Origin: Nitrospirota bacterium
GTDB taxonomy: Bacteria > Nitrospirota > Thermodesulfovibrionia > Thermodesulfovibrionales > JdFR-85
DNA: 10,242 nucleotides
Direction: 5' to 3'
Assembly (NCBI GenBank): GCA_003232715.1
Contig: QIJG01000064.1
Span: forward strand, 1 to 10,242
The translations under genes and the position numbers were made by a program. The notes under the pieces were generated by a model, which saw nothing but the letters and a program-made list of their open reading frames with translations, did no database searches and had not been told where the DNA came from. Below, one piece after another: positions 5,409 through 10,242 of the stretch (position 1 is its first letter; each line of letters starts with the position of its first letter).

Positions 5409-5867
5409 ATGCTCAGGTTATCGACAAAGGGTCAGTACGGCGTGAGGGCCATGTTTGAGATAGCACGGGGGTATCCTGATGAACCCGTTAATATCAAGGT
5501 GATCTCGGAGAGACAGGATGTCTCCCCTCATTACCTTGAGCAGATACTTAACAGGCTGAGACGTGCAGGCCTTATACGAAGCGTTAAAGGCCCCGGCGGC
5601 GGGTATCTCCTTACAAGCAGACCTGAAGAGGTAAGTATTTCAGAAATACTGAGGGAACTTGAAGGCCCGGTTGCCATAACCTCCTGCCTCAATCCTGCGG
5701 AGGGGTGCGTCAGGATCGATAGCTGTGTTACCCACCTCCTGTGGAAGGCACTGGGAAGACAGATTGAGGAGTTTTTAAACACGATAACACTCAATGACCT
5801 CCTGAGTGGAAAGTCATATGACGATTTTACCCTGATTGCCGGAAAGGGCAAAGGTGAAGTGGCATGA
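5409..5867 (+). CDS. iscR: IscR, Rrf2-family [2Fe-2S] transcription regulator
   Basis: 152 aa. The Rrf2 winged helix starts at 'L-S-T-K-G-Q-Y-G-V-R-A' (4-14). The recognition helix 'V-S-P-H-Y-L-E-Q-I-L-N-R-L-R-R-A-G-L' spans 38-55 and the wing 'G-P-G-G-G-Y-L-L' 61-68. Cluster ligands are C93, C100, C106 and H109, in the order C-x6-C-x5-C-x2-H, followed by 'L-L-W'. This is the IscR arrangement with one extra residue between the first two cysteines compared with E. coli. It should sense [2Fe-2S] supply and repress its own operon through the site overlapping the promoter. An upstream TTG at 5403 is in frame but lies inside the -10 box, so ATG 5409 is chosen. Its stop overlaps the next ATG (5864-5867), giving translational coupling. 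Confidence 0.93.
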   Translation: MLRLSTKGQYGVRAMFEIARGYPDEPVNIKVISERQDVSPHYLEQILNRLRRAGLIRSVKGPGGGYLLTSRPEEVSISEILRELEGPVAITSCLNPAEGCVRIDSCVTHLLWKALGRQIEEFLNTITLNDLLSGKSYDDFTLIAGKGKGEVA

Positions 5868-6124
5868 AGAAGGTCAGGTTTGTCGAACATATAACACCTG
5901 ATGTAACCACCGATATAGTCTATATGATGTGTCCGATGCACCTGCTTAAGCTCGATGAGATGATGGGGAAACTGAAGAGCGGACAGATACTTGAGCTCCT
6001 CACGGATTATGACGGTGCACTTGAAGATATACCCGCATGGTGTGAAAACACGGGGAATGAATTTATAGGTGTGGATGAGGCTGATGATTATTTCAAATTT
6101 TATATCAGAAAAACGGGCTCATAA
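5864..6124 (+). CDS. TusA-like sulfur carrier protein
   Basis: 86 aa, TusA/SirA family size. The conserved Cys-Pro is at C23-P24 ('Y-M-M-C-P-M-H-L-L-K'), followed by the family pattern 'L-K-S-G-Q-I-L-E-L-L-T-D-Y' (37-49), 'E-D-I-P-A-W' (54-59) and 'F-Y-I-R-K' near the end. The N-terminus is some ten residues longer than minimal TusA. A second cysteine, C60, follows the tryptophan. TusA proteins accept persulfide sulfur from IscS on the Cys-Pro cysteine and pass it on. The ATG overlaps the iscR stop as ATGA, with GGTGA just upstream as a weak Shine-Dalgarno. It lies between iscR and the iscS-like gene, so it is very likely part of the same sulfur-handling unit. Confidence 0.85.
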   Translation: MKKVRFVEHITPDVTTDIVYMMCPMHLLKLDEMMGKLKSGQILELLTDYDGALEDIPAWCENTGNEFIGVDEADDYFKFYIRKTGS

Positions 6125-6159
6125 GTCAAAAGAAAAGGCCCTGATAGAAGGAGACTATC

Positions 6160-7356
6160 ATGGAATGCTATTTTGATCACGTAGCAACAACCCCCCTAAG
6201 ACCGGAAGTTCTAAATGCAATGATGCCCTATTTCAGGGAGGAATTCGGAAACCCCCTGAGCATTTATCCACTTGGGACAACGGCCAGAGAGGCGGTGGAA
6301 AGTGCAAGGGAACAGGTTGCCGCTCTCATAAACGCCAAAAATGCGGAGATTATATTTACATCAAGTGGTGCAGAGGCCAATAATTTTGCCCTCAGAGGTA
6401 TTGCCTTTGCCCGCCAGCATGAGGGCAAGCATATAATAGTCACAAGGATGGAGCACCACTCGATACTGAATTCCGCAAGGTTCCTTGAAAAGATGGGTTT
6501 TACAGCAACTTATCTGCCCCCTGATAAATACGGCCTGATAGACCCAGAGGCAGTCAAAAAGGCAATCATTGATGAGACAATACTGATCTCTGTAATAGAT
6601 GCCAGTCCTGAAGTCGGGACAATAGAACCGATCAGGGAAATAGCAGCAATTGCAAGGGAGAGAAACATCACCCTCCATACCGATGCCGTTGCATCGGTAG
6701 GCAACATACCTGTTGATGTCAAGGAACTCGGCGTAGATCTCCTCAGCATGTCGGCCCATCAGTTCAATGGTCCTAAAGGTGCAGGAGCCCTTTACCTCAG
6801 GGAAGGCCAGAGGATTATCCCTTTGATATTTGGCGGCATCCAGGAAGGCGGACGGCGGGCGGGAACTGAAAACGTTTCGGCAATAGTGGGTATGGGCAGG
6901 GCTGCAGAGATTTCAAAGGCTGAGTTGCCCCTGAGGGTTGAAAATATCAGGCAACTGAGGGACAGGCTTATCAAGGATATCATGAAGATCGAAGACGTCC
7001 ATTTTACAGGTCATCCTGAAAAGAGGCTTCCAGGACATGCCAGTTTCTGCGTGGAATACATCGAAGGTGAAGGAATGCTCCTCATGCTTGCAGCAAAAGG
7101 GATATACGTTGCAAGTGGCTCGGCATGTACCTCAAAGGCTTTAAAATCTTCACCGGTGCTGCTCTCGATGGGAATCCCTACTCATGTAGCACATGGCTCT
7201 GTTGTCTTCACCCTGGGAGCAGATAATACGGAAGAACAGATAGAGTATGCCCTTGAGGAGTTTCCTCGGATAATCAAGAGACTAAGAGAACTCTCCCCCT
7301 TTGCCAAAGGGTGGGGAGATATGGAGGAGGGTGGAACATGTATTCCAAAGAAGTGA
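6160..7356 (+). CDS. iscS: IscS/NifS-family protein lacking the PLP lysine (predicted inactive as a cysteine desulfurase)
   Basis: 398 aa, full IscS length, uninterrupted, with a strong AAGGAG (6148-6153) 6 nt before the ATG. Fold landmarks are present: 'Y-F-D-H-V-A-T-T-P' (4-12), 'E-H-H-S-I-L' (98-103), 'H-T-D-A' (173-176, D175 for the PLP ring nitrogen), 'R-R-A-G-T-E-N-V' (232-239) and the mobile-loop cysteine C323 in 'G-S-A-C-T-S'. The Schiff-base lysine of 'S-A-H-K' is Q201, codon CAG at 6760-6762. Further changes by E. coli equivalence: T76 to A71, the NNE motif to S149-P150-E, Q183 to A178, and the substrate-carboxylate arginine to V349 ('S-V-V-F-T-L-G'). PLP-dependent desulfuration therefore looks impossible. 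Retention of C323 and the place before iscU suggest a scaffold, ligand-donor or sulfur-relay role. Archaeoglobus fulgidus IscS also lacks the lysine. Confidence 0.93.
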   Translation: MECYFDHVATTPLRPEVLNAMMPYFREEFGNPLSIYPLGTTAREAVESAREQVAALINAKNAEIIFTSSGAEANNFALRGIAFARQHEGKHIIVTRMEHHSILNSARFLEKMGFTATYLPPDKYGLIDPEAVKKAIIDETILISVIDASPEVGTIEPIREIAAIARERNITLHTDAVASVGNIPVDVKELGVDLLSMSAHQFNGPKGAGALYLREGQRIIPLIFGGIQEGGRRAGTENVSAIVGMGRAAEISKAELPLRVENIRQLRDRLIKDIMKIEDVHFTGHPEKRLPGHASFCVEYIEGEGMLLMLAAKGIYVASGSACTSKALKSSPVLLSMGIPTHVAHGSVVFTLGADNTEEQIEYALEEFPRIIKRLRELSPFAKGWGDMEEGGTCIPKK

Positions 7357-7718
7357 TGGATCATTTCATGAATCCAAGGAATGTGGGAGAGATGCCTGAT
7401 GCAGACGGAGTGGGCACAGAGGGCAACCCTGTTTGCGGGGACATGATGAAGCTCTTTATCAAGGTAAAGGACAACAGGATCGAGGATGCAAAGTTTCAGA
7501 CCTTTGGTTGCGGTGCCGCCATAGCTGTAAGCAGTATGATAACGGAGATGATAAAGGGCAAGACCCTTGAAGAAGCCATGGCAATATCAAAGGAACAGGT
7601 TGCAAGTGCCCTCGGAGGATTACCCCCGCAGAAGATGCACTGCTCCAACCTCGGGGCTGATGCACTGAGGAAAGCGATAGATAATTACAGGCAGAAACAG
7701 GCATCAGGAACCGAGTAA
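7338..7718 (+). CDS. iscU: IscU-type iron-sulfur cluster scaffold
   Basis: 126 aa from ATG 7338. GGAGGAGGG (7323-7331) ends 6 nt upstream, which decides this start over an in-frame ATG at 7311. The protein opens 'M-Y-S-K-E-V-M-D-H-F-M-N-P-R-N-V-G', the standard IscU/NifU-N start. The three cluster-binding cysteines are all present, in 'G-N-P-V-C-G-D' (with the conserved aspartate), 'F-G-C-G-A-A' and 'H-C-S-N-L'. The HscA-contact motif LPPVK reads 'L-P-P-Q-K'. It assembles [2Fe-2S] or [4Fe-4S] clusters and hands them on. The gene overlaps the end of the iscS-like gene by 19 nt, so the two are tightly coupled and the proteins are expected to form a complex. No hscA, hscB or fdx follows. Confidence 0.95.
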   Translation: MYSKEVMDHFMNPRNVGEMPDADGVGTEGNPVCGDMMKLFIKVKDNRIEDAKFQTFGCGAAIAVSSMITEMIKGKTLEEAMAISKEQVASALGGLPPQKMHCSNLGADALRKAIDNYRQKQASGTE

Positions 7719-7741
7719 ATCAGGAATTTCTGTAGATAGCC

Positions 7742-7780
7742 GGTAATGCAACCATTCTTTGCATGCCCTGTTCTTTTTCT
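7742..7780 (+). terminator. probable weak rho-independent terminator of the isc operon
   Basis: ATGCAA (7746-7751) pairs with TTGCAT (7759-7764) around a 7-nt loop, with a further GG/CC pair outside (7742-7743 with 7766-7767). A T-rich tract (CTGTTCTTTTTCTG) follows. It lies 24 nt after the iscU stop. The stem is short and interrupted, so termination may be incomplete. Confidence 0.45.
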
Positions 7781-7794
7781 GTTACAATAGCTGA

Positions 7795-7947
7795 TTAATA
7801 ATCGTCTCAAAATAGTGTGGACATATTATTTAGAAAATCCCTCCCAACCTCCCTTTGCCAAAGGGAGGGATCATCCACCTCTTTGACAAAGAGGGGCAAG
7901 GGGAGATTTTTAGATTGATGTCGGTTCAATTATGAGACTTTTAATAA
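7795..7947. repeat. palindromic repeat element with imperfect ends
   Basis: Ends 7795-7809 and 7933-7947 match as inverted repeats at 12 of 15 positions, with perfect GTCTCA/TGAGAC at their inner edge. A second pair, AAAATC (7834-7839) with GATTTT (7905-7910), encloses two strong palindromes: CCTCCCTTT/AAAGGGAGG (7848-7868, 3-nt loop) and CCTCTTTG/CAAAGAGG (7878-7894, 1-nt centre). CCCTTTGCCAAAGGG-type strings are familiar as dispersed intergenic repeats in anaerobes. The inner part (7834-7910) is the secure core; the outer boundary is tentative. It could also stop transcription before the tRNA gene. Confidence 0.6.
7915..7945 (+). promoter_or_regulatory. possible promoter of tRNA-Ser
   Basis: TTGATG (7915-7920) and TTTAAT (7940-7945) with a 19-bp spacer. 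Transcription would start near 7952, about 30 nt before the mature tRNA. The -10 box overlaps the right end of the repeat element. Weak evidence. Confidence 0.3.
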
Positions 7948-7982
7948 TTATCAATCGTCAATCGTCGTTTATCAATAAACAA

Positions 7983-8075
<93 letters not shown>

Positions 8076-8124
8076 ACTACACGAGACCTCGCCCTACAAT
8101 AACCTATTGAAGAAACTTGCATCA

Positions 8125-8901
8125 TTAACGGTTCAACGCGTGATTGATTATGTTTGCAAGCCCTTCCAGAAGAAACATGAGTGATTCCACATCTAAAAAC
8201 CTGTCCGCCGAGCTGTCAAAGAGTATCCTGCACGTTGAAGGACCCATAACATCAAGATCCTTATCCTCCTGCCAGTAAAGGATAAGCACCGGAATTTTTG
8301 GAAGCGCCGGAAGTCTCCAGGCATGGTCTGCTGACTCAGAAACCGTCTCTTCCGCACCAAGCCGGGACAGCATAACTCCTGTCCCGGCCATATCAATATC
8401 CAGCAACTTTCTGAGAGGTTCCTCGCAATCCCTGTGAAAGGATGACGCCTTTACCAGACCGGCCTTGAGCTCTGAAAACGAGACCCATCTACCTGAAGGC
8501 TCTCCCCTGCCGCCTGTCCTTATATAGTGCAACAGGAGTATTTTAATCCAGGGATTTATGTATCCCCTCGTGGTTATATCACCCTCCGGACTGACAAGAA
8601 AATCCATTCCAAGGCAGCTTATCTTCATTGACCCATCAATAAGCTCTGCCCCTATACCACCTGCACAAAGGGGGAAATCAAGCCCTCTCACCCCTTCCTT
8701 AAGACTCGCTATCAGGCTTTCACGCCAGTCAACCCCCTTTGCCCCCCTTAACTCCTCTGCAACGGCAGCCTCAAGGTAAGGACAATTTTCCACATCCGTT
8801 CCTCCCTTGACCAAAGAGAGCGCAAAGGCCATACAGGTCTTCTCAGGACATCGGCCGCAATTCTTCCCCGGCAGCTTCTTATATACCTCAATAGTATTCA
8901 T
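8125..8901 (-). CDS. 4Fe-4S domain + DUF3786 protein
   Basis: 258 aa. The N-terminus has C15, C18, C23 and C40 in the pattern C-x2-C-x4-C-x16-C ('N-C-G-R-C-P-E-K-T-C' ... 'N-C-P-Y-L'). This is the 4Fe-4S module also found at the start of the large corrinoid iron-sulfur protein of the acetyl-CoA pathway. The rest (about 55-250) fits DUF3786: 'I-L-L-L-H-Y-I-R' (120-127), 'G-R-W-V-S-F-S-E-L-K-A-G' (about 137-148), 'L-P-K-I-P-V-L-I-L-Y-W-Q-E-D' (about 200-213) and a C-terminal 'R-I-L-F-D-S-S-A'. Such two-domain proteins occur in anaerobes; their function is not established. ATG 8901 has AAGGAGG 8 nt upstream. It is convergent with the tRNA and divergent from thrC. An upstream Fur-like box suggests control by iron. 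Confidence 0.87.
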   Translation of the reverse strand: MNTIEVYKKLPGKNCGRCPEKTCMAFALSLVKGGTDVENCPYLEAAVAEELRGAKGVDWRESLIASLKEGVRGLDFPLCAGGIGAELIDGSMKISCLGMDFLVSPEGDITTRGYINPWIKILLLHYIRTGGRGEPSGRWVSFSELKAGLVKASSFHRDCEEPLRKLLDIDMAGTGVMLSRLGAEETVSESADHAWRLPALPKIPVLILYWQEDKDLDVMGPSTCRILFDSSADRFLDVESLMFLLEGLANIINHALNR

Positions 8902-8997
8902 CTTTAATTCCTCCTTGCGAACTTCGACGGGTCGCCTTTGAAGGCATAAAACCGGATAGGAATTCTGATATATGGTATCCTAACCTCACCGGCACCT

Positions 8998-9016
8998 ACT
9001 AATGATAATTCTCATA
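8998..9016. promoter_or_regulatory. candidate Fur box at the DUF3786 promoter
   Basis: 13 of 19 positions agree with the Fur consensus GATAATGATAATCATTATC, including an unbroken run TAATGATAAT (9000-9009). The right half is weaker. The site lies at the predicted start point of the leftward transcript, a position suited to repression by iron-loaded Fur. Confidence 0.45.
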
Positions 9017-9022
9017 AAGGAA

Positions 9023-9031
9023 ATTATAGCA
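9023..9031 (-). promoter_or_regulatory. extended -10 promoter of the DUF3786 gene
   Basis: Read on the minus strand, these bases are TGCTATAAT, a perfect extended -10 (TGnTATAAT). No good -35 is seen, which is normal for this class. Transcription would start near 9016, leaving a leader of about 115 nt. GGATA/TATCC and CGAC/GTCG arms in the leader could fold, but I recognise no riboswitch. Confidence 0.6.
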
Positions 9032-9130
9032 TAACAAAAAAGAAGGGTTGTAGCACGTGAAACAAGGCCGTTTGGAGAGACTTTAGAACCGGTTAAGATC
9101 AAATACGGAAAAAACCTTTAATTTTCCGCT

Positions 9131-9136
9131 TATAAT
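9131..9136 (+). promoter_or_regulatory. possible -10 box of thrC
   Basis: A perfect TATAAT lies 67 nt before the GTG start of thrC, but there is no recognisable -35 box at 16-18 bp. Just upstream, CGGAAAA (9106-9112) pairs with TTTTCCG (9122-9128). Confidence 0.3.
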
Positions 9137-9202
9137 TCTGTAAAATAGAATACTTTATTCTTTTGTGTAACCTTGGGAACTTCGAGGAAAGGAGGCAGAA
9201 AA

Positions 9203-10242
9203 GTGGGATTTATAACAGGACTGCAGTGTAGAGAATGCGGCAGAAAATATAACATAGAGCCCATCTATGTGTGTGAGTTCTGCTTTGGGCCCCTGGAGGT
9301 TGTCTATGACTACCAGGAGATAAAGAAGGCGGTCTCAAGGGAGACGATAGAAGGGAGGGCGGAAAACCTCTGGAGATACAAGGAACTCATGCCGATAGAG
9401 GGTGAGCCCCAGGTAGGGTTGAATTCGGGGTTTACCTGAAAACCTTGCAAGAATTTTCGGCGTAAAAGAGCTATATATAAAAGACGACACCGTGGCACAC
9501 CCCACACTCTCATTCAAGGACCGGGTCGTAGCGGTTGCACTTACAAAGGCCAGGGAATTCGGCTTTGATACAGTCGCCTGTGCCTCAACAGGCAACCTTG
9601 CCCATTCCGTCTCCGCCCACGGGGCAAAGGCCGGGTTCAACAGGTTCATCTTCATACCGGCAACACTTGAGGCCACCAAGATTGTTGCCTCACTGGTATT
9701 TAAGCCTAACCTTATAGCAGTGGATGGCAATTACGATGATGTCAACAGGCTATGCAGCGAGATTGCAAACAAATACAACTGGGCCTTTGTAAACATCAAT
9801 ATCCGCCCCTTTTATGCCGAGGGCTCAAAGACCATCGGATTTGAGATAGCAGAGCAACTGGGCTGGAAAGCGCCTGATAATATCATAGTCCCCTGCGCAA
9901 GCGGGTCACTTCTGACAAAGATATGGAAGGCGTTTAAAGAGTTCAAAGAAGTGGGGATTTTAGATGAGGCAAACCCGAAGATATTTGCTGCTCAGGCAAA
10001 GGGCTGCAACCCTATTGTTACAGCCATCAAGAGTGATACCGATGTTATACGGCCCATAAAACCGGATACCGTAGCAAAGTCACTTGCCATAGGAAACCCG
10101 GCAGACGGGTTTTATGCCTGCGGGGCAGTAAAGGAGTCCGGCGGTTACGGCGAAGAGGTCACGGATGATGAGATAATCGAGGGGATAAAACTCCTCGCCA
10201 GGACCGAAGGGATTTTTGCAGAAACAGCAGGTGGCGTAACTG
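9203..10242 (+). pseudogene. thrC: threonine synthase, broken by a frameshift (runs off the right edge)
   Basis: The family converts O-phosphohomoserine to threonine with PLP. The first part (78 codons from GTG 9203, with GGAGG at 9191-9195 and a 7-nt spacer) holds a zinc ribbon (C9, C12, C24, C27) and ends '...G-L-N-S-G-F-T' at stop TGA 9437-9439. In the next frame, from 9438, the protein continues 'E-N-L-A-R-I-F-G-V-K-E-L' and stays open to the edge (268 codons). It includes the PLP lysine in 'L-S-F-K-D-R' (codon 9516-9518), 'A-S-T-G-N-L', 'G-N-Y-D-D-V-N-R-L', 'A-S-G-S-L-L' and 'A-E-T-A-G-G-V-T'. Relative to the family motif GFTPL-x-x-A-x-NLA, about five residues are missing, so a 14-nt deletion explains both the gap and the shift. 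The upstream in-frame TTG (9173) has no Shine-Dalgarno. It could be a true pseudogene or a sequence error; the perfect rest suggests a very recent event or an artefact. Confidence 0.88.

Noticed and set aside
5504..5526. Third copy of the CCTCGGAG element inside iscR
   Set aside because: CTCGGAG followed by AGACAGGAT resembles copy B, but it lies in coding sequence that fits the protein family and lacks the second block at the right spacing.
6361..6759. Minus-strand open frames inside iscS, iscU and the ROK kinase gene
   Set aside because: They are antisense shadows of well-conserved genes, with no ribosome sites or recognisable domains.
7311..7337. Longer IscU start at ATG 7311
   Set aside because: It would add nine residues not found in the family, while ATG 7338 has GGAGGAGGG at ideal spacing and begins with the standard M-Y-S-K-E-V.
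8902..8997. Riboswitch in the leader of the DUF3786 gene
   Set aside because: Short complementary arms exist but no conserved core of a riboswitch class that I know can be recognised.
9437..9440. Programmed +1 frameshift at TGA in thrC, like that of release factor 2
   Set aside because: A +1 slip would restore the frame, but about five conserved residues would still be missing and the slippery CUU-UGA context is absent; a deletion or error is simpler.

Overview
The window looks like a chromosomal segment from an anaerobic, moderate-GC bacterium. The IscR-TusA-IscS-IscU cluster, the 4Fe-4S/DUF3786 protein, the zinc-ribbon threonine synthase and the many GTCATTGCGAG- and GTCATTC-type palindromic repeats remind me of the Nitrospirota or Desulfobacterota. 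That placement is from general resemblance and is not proven. No phage, transposase or CRISPR genes are visible; the only mobile-like material is short palindromic repeats between genes.

Layout. (1) 1-291, minus: the N-terminus of a membrane-anchored GspN/AsmA-like protein that runs off the left edge, divergent from (2) 528-929, plus: a secreted DUF2914 protein behind a near-consensus promoter. (3) 1110-2894, minus: three genes, a SET-domain protein, an isoprenylcysteine/phospholipid methyltransferase-like membrane protein and coaE. (4) 2895-3513: an intergenic region filled mostly with palindromic repeats. (5) 3514-5335, plus: a 6-phosphogluconolactonase-like protein and a divergent ROK sugar kinase, separated by a structured intergenic region. 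(6) 5371-7718, plus: an iron-sulfur assembly operon iscR, TusA-like gene, iscS-like gene, iscU. (7) 7795-7947: another palindromic repeat, followed by tRNA-Ser(GCU). (8) 8125-8901, minus: a 4Fe-4S/DUF3786 protein with a Fur-like box at its promoter. (9) 9203 to the right edge, plus: threonine synthase broken by a frameshift.

The most notable point is the iscS-like gene. Its product keeps the mobile-loop cysteine (SACTS) and the overall fold, but the lysine that forms the Schiff base with PLP is glutamine (SAHQ instead of SAHK). Several other cofactor and substrate residues are changed too. It cannot be an ordinary cysteine desulfurase. Its place between a TusA-like sulfur carrier and an IscU with all three cluster cysteines suggests that it works as a scaffold or cysteine-ligand donor, or relays sulfur obtained elsewhere. 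The closest precedent I know is the Archaeoglobus fulgidus IscS, which also lacks this lysine.

The operon is headed by a consensus sigma70 promoter overlapped by a site matching 22 of 25 positions of the E. coli type-1 IscR motif. The -10 box lies so close to the iscR ATG that the message should be leaderless. The two preceding genes also lack a Shine-Dalgarno sequence and have -10-like boxes next to the start codon.
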